A stretch of 64,000 bases of DNA from Anniella stebbinsi (GCA_029215795.1 JARDYH010000004.1:212018517-212082516), one strand, 5' to 3'. Positions 34,866 to 45,440 are shown, counted from the first letter of the stretch. Program-made: numbers and translations. Notes: a model not told the origin generated them from the sequence alone.

Positions 34866-35089
34866 GCTCAATTCGGACGACACAATAAACAACTGGGGTG
34901 GGGGAAACAATCATCAGTTGTTTTGACTATTGTGTCTTCCGAACGCTGCCATAGTCAACTCAGCGCTGATCCTAATCCACACCACAGTTGATTATTTATT
35001 ACCATGTTGTGTGGGGCGTATCCCCTAGATGAACAACTGTAAAGTTGATTATTACCCACCATTGACTATCGTGTCGTCCGAATTGAGCC
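34865..35089 (+). mobile_element. Harbinger-like MITE, 225 bp, TSD ACT
   Basis: Perfect terminal inverted repeats: GGCTCAATTCGGACGACAC on the left and GTGTCGTCCGAATTGAGCC on the right. A 3-bp duplication ACT flanks it (34862-34864 and 35090-35092). It is a short subtype of the family at 15594. The intact ends suggest it is young. Confidence 0.9.
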
Positions 35090-35267
35090 ACTGACTAGCT
35101 TACAGAAAGAATCCCAGGCACAATTCTAATGTTCATGTGGTTTGTGATTCAGTCCTCTCTGTTACTGTGCCACTTTAGAATATACACAAACTCAGAACAG
35201 GTCACGCAGTCCAGGTTTCTACTTCCAGCAGCAGCCAGATACTCCAGAAACTCTAGAGGAAGGATGG

Positions 35268-35401
35268 GCAACATGTGGCCTTCCAGATGTTTTAGACTGC
35301 TACTGCTATCTGCCCCAGACAGCATGGCCAACAGTCAGGGATGATGGGAGTTATAGTCCAACAAAATCTGGAAGTACACAGGCTCCCCACTCCTGCTCTA
35401 C
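35268..35401. mobile_element. hAT-like foldback MITE (CAGCCTTCCCCAACC family), decayed
   Basis: GTGGCCTTCCAGATGTTTTAG on the left pairs with CAAAATCTGGAAG on the right around GCATGGCCAACAGTCAGGGA, the centre seen in this family. The ends are eroded and no duplication is visible. Confidence 0.6.
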
Positions 35402-35558
35402 TGGCAGACGTGGGTTTCAAGACAGTGGGCAGGTGTGGTTATATCATTTGCAAAGTGCACAATTAAAAAAAATGGGTGGAAGCCATACTGTGGGCATTTA
35501 TACAATTAACATGAAATAATCATGTTGCAAAGATCTTTCAAAACAAGAGGGGGAGGGG

Positions 35559-35584
35559 GAGAGAGAGAGAGAGAGAGAGAGAGA
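35559..35584. repeat. (GA)n microsatellite
   Basis: A perfect GA run preceded by a G-rich stretch. Confidence 0.95.
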
Positions 35585-35727
35585 GGTTGATAGTCCCATA
35601 GAATATATTTTGATGAGACAGATAACAAAAGTCTAGATAGCAGCACATGATTTCTTAGGAAGAGTATGAAAAGCGAGGGAGGAAAAACCCACATCCCATA
35701 GATGTCAGGGAGCAGGCTTCACAAAGG

Positions 35728-36634
35728 GACTGCATTCGGACAACACATTAGTCAATGTTGGGTTGAGTAGCTAAGGTCCTCACTACAAGGATTCGCTTTC
35801 GCGCCTGGTTAGGCGATTATGCGCATAATCGCTGAAGCGCATTTACGCCTAATACCTCTGCACGAGAGGCGGCGAGAGGCAGCGAAGCGCATTAACGGAT
35901 GACCAAAATGCGCTTTACAAGTAGTTAATGCGCATAAGCACTTGTTCACATAGTCAAAATGTGCTTTAACAGCCAGAGCAAAATAAAACTCGCTGTTTAA
36001 CGCGCATTCGATAATGCGCATAATCGGAGGGATAGCGCGCTTCTACGCCCGATTTGCGCTCCATTCTTGTAGAGGTAAATTTTTTAATGCGCCTTGAAAG
36101 AGCTTTAAATGCCTCTTGTAGAGGCATCCCAACTCACAGTTGGTTATTTTGTGGGTACTCCCCACATAACATATTCCTACACAACTGTGCGTGGTTGGGG
36201 CTGGTGTTGAGTGGACTAATAGTCAACCCAGCATTTGACTGACACAGCCCCCGCCCCTCTCCCCACCCTCCCTCCTCCCTCAGTCCTCCCAGTTCTATCC
36301 CAGCAGCCTCTGCAAGTTGCACCAGTTGTAGCAGAGTGGCAGCCGCTGCTTTGGTCGCTCTTGCCGCCTGCCTCTATGGGCTTGTGTTTTAACCCACTCA
36401 CCACACGCCATTAACTCACTCACCCCTCCACACAACACTTTAAACAACTGGCTTAGAGCTAAACAACTTGCAAGCCAGTTGTTTCTCTCAGCTGTTTATT
36501 TGGGAGGAACAGCTTACTGTCAGTAGTTTGTGAGCGGTGTGTTACCCTCCGGACAACACAATAAGCAACACAACTGACGATTGTTTCCCCACCCCCACCC
36601 CCTCAGTTGCTTAATGTTTTGTCCGAATGCAGCC
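35728..36634 (-). mobile_element. Harbinger-like element split by a second insertion, TSD AGG
   Basis: The termini GACTGCATTCGGACAACACA and (reversed) GGCTGCATTCGGACAAAACA carry a 3-bp duplication AGG (35725-35727, 36635-36637). The interior matches 15594-16130 in reverse orientation (AACACTTTAAACAACTGGC, CCACACGCC, GCCTCTGCAAGTTGCACCAG). The match stops near 35776 and resumes near 36130; the segment between is absent from the 15594 copy. Confidence 0.88.
35777..36129. mobile_element. CpG-rich insertion of unknown class, nested in Harbinger-like element
   Basis: About 350 bases are absent from the sister copy at 15594. They are dominated by repeated GCGCATAATCGC / AATGCGC / GCGCATTAAC words. 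The ends are imperfect inverted repeats: AGGTCCTCACTACAAGGAT on the left and, reversed, GGGATGCCTCTACAAGAGGC on the right. The target duplication is short or unclear. CpG density is strikingly higher than in the surroundings. There is no coding potential and I do not recognise the family. Confidence 0.65.
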
Positions 36635-36637
36635 AGG

Positions 36638-37498
36638 GGATTACAAGTGTGAAATGCAGAAAGGAACAAATGTGAGATGCTGTTAGCTGAAAACAACAAT
36701 AGAGACACACGCAACAAAGGGCATGAGTTCCGGGGGAGGAACAAACAACAGAAACGGGGGAAAATAATTCTTGATTTGTCAAAAGACTTTGAAATTATTT
36801 TCTCTCCTTATCCTTCTGTTATAATTTTAACCGTGAAATTAAACGTTAATGCTCTCTCTCTCTCTCTCTCTCTCTTAATTGAGGCACAGCAGTGCCTCCA
36901 TTGTTAAGGGCTGTCAGTAGAAAACACGTTCCACCATGTTAAAGTGATAATTTGGGGGGGGAGGGGTTAATTCTAACAGCCATAAAATTGACAATTTTTC
37001 ACCAATCTTTCTGAAATTTACATGTGCCAGAAAGAAATGTTGGTTTTACATTACCTGACACTTCAAGAAGGTTGGTGAAAGACTGAGGGAAGGAGAGCAG
37101 TTTAAAGTAAAAAGTTTTAAGAATCCCCTGAAATGGAAACCGAAACTTGAACTGATGATGCTTGGTGAGTATTTTTGCACAGCTCTCCTTACCTTCTGTG
37201 AGCCTTATTAATTAATTAATCAATCCAGTAGCAGGGTCTACTTCCTCCCATTCTGGTGTAGGAGGAATGGTTTTTCTTTTTATAAAATTTCCTTCTTTAG
37301 ATTTTAAATTAAAACTGTGCCTTTTAAAATAAATCTGGAGGCCATTTTGAATACTAACTTATTCAATGTGGTGGCCATTTTGAGCAACTTAACCCCCCTC
37401 CCTCCTCTCCAGTGTCTGCCTCCTAGTGCATTTTCTTATAACACTACTAACAGACTATAATAAACTCAAGAGATTCAGCTGAAGATGAGAGCCTCAGT
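36638..37498. other. No gene seen; (CT)n and unclassified DNA
   Basis: A (CT)n microsatellite lies at 36851-36875. The rest shows no recognisable element or exon. Confidence 0.4.
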
Positions 37499-38438
37499 GT
37501 TTTTACTAGGGGTGTGCATCGGATCGGATCCGATCCACGATCCGAATCCGATCCGCCCCAAAATCGGGAAAATCTGATCCGATCCGATCAACCTCCGATC
37601 CGATCCGATCCGATCCGCCAAGGTCCGATCCGGATCGGACGCCATTTTGAATGCTTTTTCCCATAGCCAAGTATTGTTTTACAAAAATGCCTATAACATT
37701 TTCATTTTTAAAGATAGAAGGATGAAACTTAGGCACATTGTAGACTGGTTAGGGATAGTTATCTGTGAGAAATTTCAGAAAGTTTGGTGCATGCGTTTTG
37801 TGGCAATTAATTTTTAAATAAATACCAAGGAATGCCTATAGCTTTGTCATTTTTAAAGTTACACACATGAAACTTTGCCACATTGTAGGTGGTACCTTGG
37901 GACCTATGTGTGTGAAATTTCAGAAACGTAGGTACTTGCCTTGTGTGGCAATTAATTTTAGAAAAAATGGGTAGTAGTGGGGTAAATACAGTTACGCCTC
38001 CCACTTTTTTATTTTTAAAGATACAAACAGGAAACTTGGGCACATTACAGGTACCACTTGGTTTGATATGTGTGTGAAATTTCAGAAACATTGGAGCTTG
38101 CCTTGTGTGGCAATTAATTTTTGAAACAATGAGAAAAAACACCTATAACTTTGTCATTTTTAAAGTTACACACATGAAACTTTGCCACATTGTAGGTGGT
38201 ACCTTGGGACCTACGTGTGTGAAATTTCAGAAACATAGGTGCTTGCCTTGTGTGGCAATTAATTTTAGAAAAATGGGTAGTAGTGGGGTAAATACAGTTA
38301 CGCCTCCCACTTTTTTATTTTTGAAGATACAAACAGGAAACTTGGGCACATTACAGGTACCACTTGGCTTGATATGTGTGTGAAATTTCAGAAACATTGG
38401 TGCTTGCCTGGTGTGGCAATTAATTTTTGAAACAATGA

Positions 38439-38580
38439 GGGATTCATTGGACAGCACTTGCCCATAGGGATTCATTGGACAGTACTTGCCCATAGGGAAT
38501 CATTGGACAGTACTTGCCCATAGGGAATCATTGGAAAGCACTTGCCCATAGGGAATCATTGCATTGCACTTTCCCATTGA
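38439..38580. repeat. 28-bp tandem repeat, five units, inside the CGGAT element
   Basis: Units start with GGGAWTCATTGGACAGYACT at 38439, 38467, 38495, 38523 and 38551, exactly 28 bases apart. The last unit is diverged. The array lies between two copies of the element's own module, so it is a private expansion of this copy or subfamily. Confidence 0.95.
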
Positions 38581-39180
38581 GAAATACAGTTATGCCTCCC
38601 ACTTTTTTATTTTTGAAGATACAAACAGGAAACTTGAGCACATTGTAGACTGGTTAGGGATAGTTATCTGTGAGAAATTTCAGAAAAATTGGTGCATGCG
38701 TTTTGTGGCAATTAATTTTTTAATAAATACCCAGGAATGCCTATAACTTTGTCATTTTTAAAGTTACACACATGAAACTTTGCCACATTGTAGGTGGTAC
38801 CTTAGGGCCTATGTGTGTGAAATTTCAAAAACGTAGGTGCTTGCCTTGTATGGCAATTAATTTTAGAAAAATGGGTAGTAGTGGGGTAAATACAGTTACG
38901 CCTCCCATTTTTTATTTTTAAAGATACAAACAGGAAACATGGGCACATTACAGGGAACACTTTGCTTGATATTTGTGTAAAATTTCAGAAAGCTGGGTCC
39001 AGGCATGTGGTGGCAAGGTATTTTTGAAACAATGAGGAAAGAAATGCCTATAACTTTTTTATTTTAAAAGTTAGAAGTCTGAAAGTTGCTCACTTTGTAG
39101 ATGGGTTAGGGGTAGATATGTGTCAGAAATTTCAGAATTATAGGTCCAGGCATTTGATGGCTATGGAATTTTTAGATTAA

Positions 39181-39483
39181 AAGTTTCAAAAGTTTTTCCA
39201 CAGAGGCTTGGTTTCCCCTGTCTCCCACTCCCGCCTCCCGCAAAGAAAAAGGAAACACACTCTCTCTCGATCTCTTTGATCCTTGCATGCATGGCTGCAA
39301 CTGAGCTAGTATCCATTACAAAAGGAGAAACAAAGTAACTACATTAAAGCACTTGGCTCGTGTCTGCTTTGATACTTTCACTTTTTACTCAAGCAGAATG
39401 GCTGAGCCTAGGATTACTCTCTCTCGATCACTAGGATGGTTACAGGAGAAATTTTCTACAGTCTTCAAAGTGGTGTGTGCAGA
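39181..39483. other. Non-palindromic spacer of the CGGAT element
   Basis: This sequence separates the two inverted arms and is absent from the copy at 54698. The part near 39437-39482 (TTACAGGAGAAATTTTCTAC, TTCAAAGTGGTGTGTGCAG) closely matches 24185-24235 inside another DNA element, so it is captured or nested material. No exon is supported. Confidence 0.6.
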
Positions 39484-40095
39484 CACCTTGCCACCACATG
39501 CCTGGACCCAGCTTTCTGAAATTTTACACACATATCAAGCGAAGTGTTCCCTGTAATGTGCCCATGTTTCCTGTTTGTATCTTTAAAAATAAAAAAATGG
39601 GATGCGTAACTGTATTTACCCCACTACTACCCATTTTTCTAAAATTAATTACCACACAAGGCAAGCACCTATGTTTCTGAAATTTCACACACATAGGTCC
39701 CAAGGTACCACCTACAATGTGGCAAAGTTTCATGTGTGTAACTTTAAAAATGACAAAGTTATAGGCATTCCTGGGTATTTATTAAAAAATTAATTGCCAC
39801 AAAACGCATGTACCAATCTTTCTGAAATTTCTCACAGATAACTATCCCTAACCAGTCTACAATGTGCCCAAGTTGCATCCTTCTATCTTTAAAAACGAAA
39901 ATGTTATAGGCGTTTTTGTAAAACAATACTTGGCTATGGGAAAAAGCATTCAAAATGGCGTCCGATCCGGATCGGACATCCGGTCCGATCCGATCCGACC
40001 ATCCTCCGATCCGATCCGATCTGACCCCCCCAGGTCCGATTCCGATCCGCTATCTGATCCGATCCGGGGGGTCAGTGCACATCCCTAGTTTTTAC

Positions 40096-40850
40096 TTAAA
40101 AGTAAGTCCCAACATGTTTAACTGGTAATTGGGAGGGCACCAGGTTGGGAAGGCTGATTTAGAGGAGGAAGAATGGCTGGCACCCGTAGGAGCGCTGGTT
40201 GCTTGTGTGTGTGTTCTGGATTGCTTCAGGCAGCAAAATGTGTAGTTGGAAATCTGATAATGTGCAGTTGAAAAAAGTGGTGAAAAAAATAAGACATGTG
40301 TTACGTGTTATGTGTATGTGTTTGTTAAGAACTGGGTATCCGTATGGCATTGTCAATCTGTCTTTAAATTTAAGGTGCTACTAGTGTTGGTGATAATCTG
40401 TCCAGTCGTGAAAGAGAAATAATGTGTTTGGCTTGGGCGGGAGCAGGGTGTATGTGTCTGAAAGGGCATTTGTGCAGTTGGAAAATTTGTTTTTTTTAAA
40501 AAACCCTGCTTTAAAGCTTTAACTGATTCTAACTGAAATCCAGAATGGATTTACAGCCCTACCGAAATCAGAGCCACCAGCCTCCACTGGTTCCATCTAT
40601 TTAGCAAAAAACCTTTCAGAGTTGAGTAACAGGATCTGCGAAATAACCTGACACAGCTCCTGTTCAAAAAATCATTCTCCATGCACTGGCTTGAAGGGGT
40701 GTGTGGATTTGGTTGTACTTCTCTCTGGGAACTCTGTGTATTTAGGGACCAAGGCTTTTCGTGAGAGAAGGGATTAAGCTCCCCCCTCTGTTTCTTTTTT
40801 TAAAAAAATCCATGTATTTGATTTTTAAAGAATTTTTATTCCTTCATTAT
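40096..40850. other. No gene seen; MITE scraps
   Basis: 40134-40160 (GGGCACCAGGTTGGGAAGGCTG) is the end of a CAGCCTTCCCCAACC-family MITE. 40505-40595 is half of the CAGTGGAGGCTGG-type MITE seen at 28772 (GAGCCACCAGCCTCCACTGG). Confidence 0.55.
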
Positions 40851-41780
40851 TATTGTAATTAATTATTATTATTAATAATAATTAGAAGTAGTAATACAAT
40901 TATTAGTGTTACATTTATATCCTGCCTTTTTCCTCTTGCAAGGAACCTAAGGTGGTTTACATGATCCTCCTTCATTTTATCAGCACAACAACCCTGAAGG
41001 GTAGAAGAGTCAGTGACATTCTGAATTCTCTTAGCTTTTCTAATATTTTTTGATCAGGTTGAACAAAACTATTGTGTATTGTTATCTCCAGTACCAACAT
41101 CTTTGACAAGTTTAATATAGGATTCATTGACCACAGGCTATTTTTAGAGCAAAAAATAAAAATAAAAATCCAAACTTGGATAGATTAAAATTAAATTGAG
41201 CAATATTTCTAAACACCCACATGGCTATTCTTGGTACGTGGTCAGATGTAGTGATATAAGAGGATGTTCAGACTCCATTTAGTTGATCAGTTGCAAAGAA
41301 GCTTCTCTAGTAAGGAGGAAGGGGAAAACTCTTGGCTGATCATTCTTTCAAGTGCCATATCTCCCCCCAACAAAAACCCATGAGGTAGGTTAGGCTAAGA
41401 GTCTATGACTCAATTCGGACGACACAATAAACAACTGGTGTGGGGGAAACAATCGTCAGTTGTTTTGACTATTGTGTCATCCGAATGCTGCCATAGTCAG
41501 TCAGCGCTGATCCTCATCCACACCACAGTTGATTATTTATTACTATGTTGTGTGGGGAGTGCCCCCTAGGGTTAGCGTGAGGGTTAGGGTTAGTCAACCC
41601 ACCATTGACTATCGTGTCGTCCAAATTGTGCCTATGACTGGCCCAAAACCATCTAGTGAGTTTCTTCTCCTGCTCATTTTCACAGAAATATAAAACAAAT
41701 GTTTGGTAATGTTTGGGTGTATGGCATGTGCTACTTTTACCCTCTTAACAACCCTGTAAGATAGGTTAAGCTGGAAAACT
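40851..41780 (-). mobile_element. LINE tail plus MIR/CORE-like sequence, hosting a Harbinger-like insertion
   Basis: ATT-rich tail (40851-40915), then ATTTATATCCTGCCTTTTTC and CAAGGAACCTAAGGTGGTTT. The wording TATCAGCACAACAACCCTG at 40980 and CATGAGGTAGGTTAGGCTAA at 41380, continuing after the insertion with GACTGGCCCAAAACCATC, resembles the MIR/CORE-SINE tail. The class is only approximate, and the middle (41010-41360) may be unrelated. Confidence 0.45.
41407..41632 (+). mobile_element. Harbinger-like MITE, 226 bp, TSD TAT, with telomere-like words
   Basis: The ends GACTCAATTCGGACGACAC and GTGTCGTCCAAATTGTGCC, with duplication TAT (41404-41406, 41633-41635), make it a sister of 34865-35089. 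Near the right end, the sister's GAACAACTGTAAAGTTGATT segment is replaced by about 28 bases rich in GGGTTAG (TAGGGTTAGCGTGAGGGTTA). Confidence 0.88.
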
Positions 41781-41865
41781 AGGCCTGGCCCTGTCTGTCT
41801 ATGTCTGTGTGCCTGCCTCTCTCATATATACACACAGAAAGGCATCCTTGTGTTTGTTCTTTACT

Positions 41866-42275
41866 TACTATATATTCATTAAACAAAAAACCTACAGTTT
41901 ACAAAAACAATGTTAATGCTCTACAGATTCCAACCAAGCACCAAAAAGCAGGGAAATTGGGAGTTCAGGCTCACAAGCCTTAACGCCATATCCTCCCTAA
42001 GGAGGCAGAAAGTGCAAGTGAAATTCTCATTCTCCCAAAGCAGATAAACCATGAGGACAGGGTGGAGAATATAATATGCAGAGGTGACTGTAGGGTTGTG
42101 GAAAACTGATGACAAACAACTTAGGGCCACCTACTTCTCTTTTTTTGTTTAGAGCAGCCCTTGGTGCCCTCCAAAGGTGTTGGACTACAACTGCTTTTTG
42201 GTGCTTGGTTGGAAACTGCAGAGCCTTAATGTTTTTGTAAACTGTAATTTTTTTGTTTAATGAATATAGCACTAT
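41866..42275. mobile_element. Foldback with ~80-bp inverted arms
   Basis: The left arm (41866-41950; AAACCTACAGTTTACAAAAA, CCAACCAAGCACCAAAAAGC) is the inverted copy of the right arm (42192-42272; GCTTTTTGGTGCTTGGTTGG, TTTTTGTAAACTGTAATTTT). About 240 bases lie between them, including a scrap of the CAGCCTTCCCCAACC MITE (42155-42190). The outer ends are not resolved. Confidence 0.7.
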
Positions 42276-42491
42276 GAAAGCACTATGAAAGCAGTACATA
42301 AAAGGCAGGAGCCAAACCAAAAAGGATATAGCACTATGAAAGTGGCAAGAAAGAAGTATGAAAGAGGTACATGATATGTGTCTATAGGCCCCAACAGTTG
42401 TCAGTGCACTTCAATACTGCTATAAAGCAATAATGTGGCTCCTGCCTTTTATATACCACTTTTATACCACTTTCATAGTGCAATATCCTGC
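42276..42491. mobile_element. Palindromic element with ATAGCACTATGAAAG ends
   Basis: AGGATATAGCACTATGAAAG at 42326 faces CTTTCATAGTGCAATATCCT ending at 42491. A further half-copy (GCACTATGAAAGCAGTACAT, AAAAGGCAGGAGCCA) precedes it. CTCCTGCCTTTTATATACC on the right pairs with that half. Target duplications are not visible, so the class is unknown. Confidence 0.6.
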
Positions 42492-42569
42492 TCGGTGTAG
42501 GTTGGGCCCATGTCTAGTTTAGATGCAAACCTCTTATGTTAGGGGCTTGTCCAAGCTATTCTTTGATGA

Positions 42570-42715
42570 TGGTCCCAAGATATGGTCTGAAGGCACAGGA
42601 GGCAGCCACCTTGCTGAAGCTAAGCAGGTCTGGGTCTGCTCACTGCTTGGAGGGGAGACCACCTAGGGACCACATGTAGCCAACTTGGGACATAAATGTA
42701 ATAAATAAATTATAA
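42570..42715 (+). mobile_element. 5S rRNA-derived SINE
   Basis: GCCACCTTGCTGAAGCTAAG, CAGGTCTGGGTCTGCTCACT and GCTTGGAGGGGAGACCACCT closely follow the 3' half of vertebrate 5S rRNA. It ends in an AATAAATAAAT tail at 42698-42712. Divergence and the LINE-like tail argue for a SINE instead of a gene. Confidence 0.82.
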
Positions 42716-42737
42716 AGATGGTGGTGGTGATGATGTC

Positions 42738-42895
42738 TATCAGTGGCTATTAATCATGATGGCATTATGCCTCCAAATACGAACTGCTGGACAGCATCAA
42801 TCGGAGAGGGTTATTGCCTTCCTGCACTGTGTGCTGGCTTGCCAGGGTCATCTGGTTAGCCAGTGTGGGACACAGTATGTAGGATTAAAATCACA
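42738..42895 (+). mobile_element. CR1 LINE 3' end
   Basis: ATCAGTGGCTATTAATCATG, ATTATGCCTCCAAATACGAA and TCATCTGGTTAGCCAGTGTG are CR1 3' UTR landmarks in order, plus orientation. Confidence 0.75.
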
Positions 42896-44047
42896 CCAGT
42901 GGTCCATCCAATGATTAGATGGACTGTTGATGCGATCCAGAAAGGTACCCGTTATCTGTGTATGTTCAAACCTTATACTAGATTTGGTTCAATGAACAAT
43001 ATTGCTTTGAGTGATTTCACATCTCTCAACCTTGTGGGTCCAAAATGGCACTGTCAACCTGGACTAACTCAATTACCATTGTCACACTTTATAATGTATT
43101 AGACTGGATAGCAGTTTGAAAGAGTCTAACTGTTGAGAATGTCAAAAATTTAAATTACAGGGGAGACACCTAAGGAATCCCATGGGTGGTTGAAGCCAAC
43201 AACAATAACAAGATCAACATCAACATCCTCAAGTTGTTGGTTGCTAGTTGCAGATGATGGCCCTGGATTGAGAATGACCTTGCAAGGACTGGAGAAGGTA
43301 CCTATTTTATATTACTAGTGGAAAGCACTGGAGTCCTGTCTGTTTATTTTGGAAGTGATCCTGAGTTCCACTGTATTATTTATCTGTTGTAATATGAAGG
43401 TGATTCCCCACTGAAATCCTCTTTGGCAGCTTGTTGTCAGCAAGACAAGTGATTCAGTAATTAGCAATTTGGGTTTACATATCCATCTGTTTTCTGATGA
43501 AGTCTTCTCTTTCATATCTCTCTCTCTCCTCCCTCTCCCTCTCCCTCCCTCCCTCCCTCTCCCTCTCTCCCTCCCTCTCCCTCTCTCTTGGTACAGTTCT
43601 TTTGCACACCATCCAAATTGCCAATGCAGGGAGTTGAAATGTTCCATGCCATACTCTTTCTTATTGTTGCCAACATTCATTACAAATGTGCACAAGCCTT
43701 TTGCAGAAAGCATGGTGTCTTGTTGCCAAGTATACTCTTCACTCAGATTCAATATTGCAAAGGAGGCTTGCATTTCGTATTCTGTTTGTAATGACCCACG
43801 AATAATTCAGCTCAGGCTCTTAGACTTGAAGCACTGTTGTACCTATACGGAATACAGCTAAAGTGAAAGAAAGCACAACTAATGTATGTGCCTGGAAGAT
43901 TGACATGCTGGAGGGTTAAAGAGAAGCCAGCTGTGAACATGCACATGCAGTCCTTTGTGCATCAAACAATCCACAGCTTCCCACCTGGAAAAAGACCTGC
44001 ATTCAGATTTATAGATGACCTTTGGGTTGTATTCTCAAGGAGAGTCT
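42896..44047. other. No gene seen; CT-rich tract
   Basis: A polypyrimidine tract (CTCC/CTCT)n lies at 43517-43590 and generates long chance frames on both strands. No exon or element otherwise. Confidence 0.45.
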
Positions 44048-44055
44048 GGCAAACA

Positions 44056-44369
44056 TAGGCTGACCATATGAAAAGGAGGACATGGCTCCTGTTTCTTTAA
44101 CAGTTGTATTTATTGAAAAGGGAATTTCAGCAGGTGTCATTTGTATCCATGCAGCACCTGGTGAAATTCCCTCTTTATCACAACACTGCAGGCATTGCAC
44201 TAGAGTGACCAGATATAAAAGAGGGCAGGGCTTCTGCAGCTTTAACTATTGTGATGTAACTATTTTACCAGGTGCTGCATGCATACAAATGACACCTGCT
44301 GAAATTCCCTTTTCCCTACAACTGTCAAAGGCACAGGAGCCATGTCCTCCTTTCCATATGATCAGCCCA
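44056..44369. mobile_element. hAT-like palindromic MITE (TAGGGTGACCA family), old copy
   Basis: The left end TAGGCTGACCATATGAAAAG faces the right end CCATATGATCAGCCCA. The arms pair through GGGAATTTCAGCAGGTGTCA. The internal TAGAGTGACCAGATATAAAA is kept. The octamers flanking it do not match and the right terminus is mutated. Same subtype as 18752-19071. Confidence 0.85.
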
Positions 44370-45237
44370 ATATTATATGGGGAAGCAGGAGGGGGGAATA
44401 ACCTTCCTAGGCTGTAATATTACATTTCTTAGGTGTGTTATATGGCAGAAAGGCAAAGCAACCCCAATGGGTACAGAAAAATAGGCAGAAGGGTCTCCAT
44501 CAGATACAGGAAGAATGTCATTAGAGGAATAGCCAAGTTAGCTGCTTCTGCAGTATCTTCCCTGCCATCTTCTGGAAATAAACAAGGGACCAAACACAGG
44601 AAGAGTTTCAGCTGTCCCTCTTGCAGGAAATGAGGTGTTTATGGAAACAAGTTGGCTTGATTGACCTTAACGACACATATGTTGTTTTGATTCCAATGGC
44701 TCTGTCAGAGTTGACATTTCCCGTTCAGTTTTTCATGAGATAAAAAATGCCCTGCTTTTTTGACCTCAATTGCTTTGCGTCTCCAAAAGAAACTGAACTA
44801 AAATGGCTCCCGTTCTATATTTTAAGAGCGACACAAATCTTATCTTTCTTACCCTTATCACACAACCACCAGTAGCTGCCTAAGCCAGAGGCATTCACAC
44901 CCATTGACAGAATCCTGCGTAACTTTCTCAGCTTAATACGCCTACTGTTCAGCCTTACACAAAACTGCTCCAAGAAACCTACAAGCAGGCCTACTGGAGC
45001 ACCACTGTACATGTTACATGATGTGAAACTCCCTGCTCCCTTATGTCCACATGTGATGTGCCTGTCTAAAAAATGAAAAAAGACTATCCGTGCAGTGTTT
45101 CATATGGGTGGGGTTCCAGGATGATTGTACAGAAGTCAAGAACACAAGACACCCAGCCTAATCAAGCCTGGCTTGATGGGGCTAAATTAAGAGAAGGTGT
45201 TTGGGGAGCTGCAAAGACCATGGCCATACTTTACAGG
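44370..45237. other. No gene seen
   Basis: No recognisable element, RNA gene or exon. Confidence 0.35.
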
Positions 45238-45440
45238 TGTTGGTCCTCTATCTGAAGTGCTGTTGGAGGACAGTCCTCTATTTGAAGGACTGTCCAGTCC
45301 AGTTTACAAATAAAGAGGCATCAGAAAGGAGAGCAGGGGGCTTGAACATGCCTGTCATGAGTTAGCACCTGGACAGCAGACTCAGCAGGACCACAGGTCA
45401 CCTGCTCACAGCCTTCCTCACTATGGTGAGGTGTATCTAA
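45238..45440. repeat. Unclassified interspersed repeat (GAGGACAGTCCTC family), copy 3
   Basis: TGGAGGACAGTCCTCTATTTG, then AAAGAGGCATCAGAAAGGAG, then GCACCTGGACAGCAGACTC and CACAGGTCACCTGCTCACAG give the same block order as 25972-26215, about 19 kb away. Confidence 0.65.

Larger units (their letters stand above)
37507..40087. mobile_element. hAT-like CGGAT-family element, complete, 2.58 kb, TSD GTTTTTAC
   Basis: It begins TAGGGGTGTGCATCGGATCG and ends CAGTGCACATCCCTA. An exact 8-bp duplication GTTTTTAC lies at 37499-37506 and 40088-40095. Both ends carry subterminal CGGAT/ATCCG arrays (37516-37640; 39958-40070). The left arm (to about 39180) is longer than the right arm (from about 39484), because modules such as the CAAACAGGAAACTTGGGCAC unit are repeated. 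Between the arms lies about 300 bases of unrelated sequence. A 28-bp tandem array sits at 38439-38580. No transposase. Confidence 0.95.

Noticed and set aside
38439..38580. Array with regular 28-bp spacing resembling a CRISPR array
   Set aside because: Units are directly adjacent with no unique spacers, lie inside a eukaryotic transposon, and no cas-like gene exists.
42600..42680. Possible 5S rRNA gene
   Set aside because: Only the 3' half is similar, it is diverged, and it is followed by a SINE/LINE-like tail.
43315..43861. 152- and 130-codon overlapping frames on opposite strands
   Set aside because: Driven by the CT-rich tract at 43517-43590; no domain and no splice or start context.
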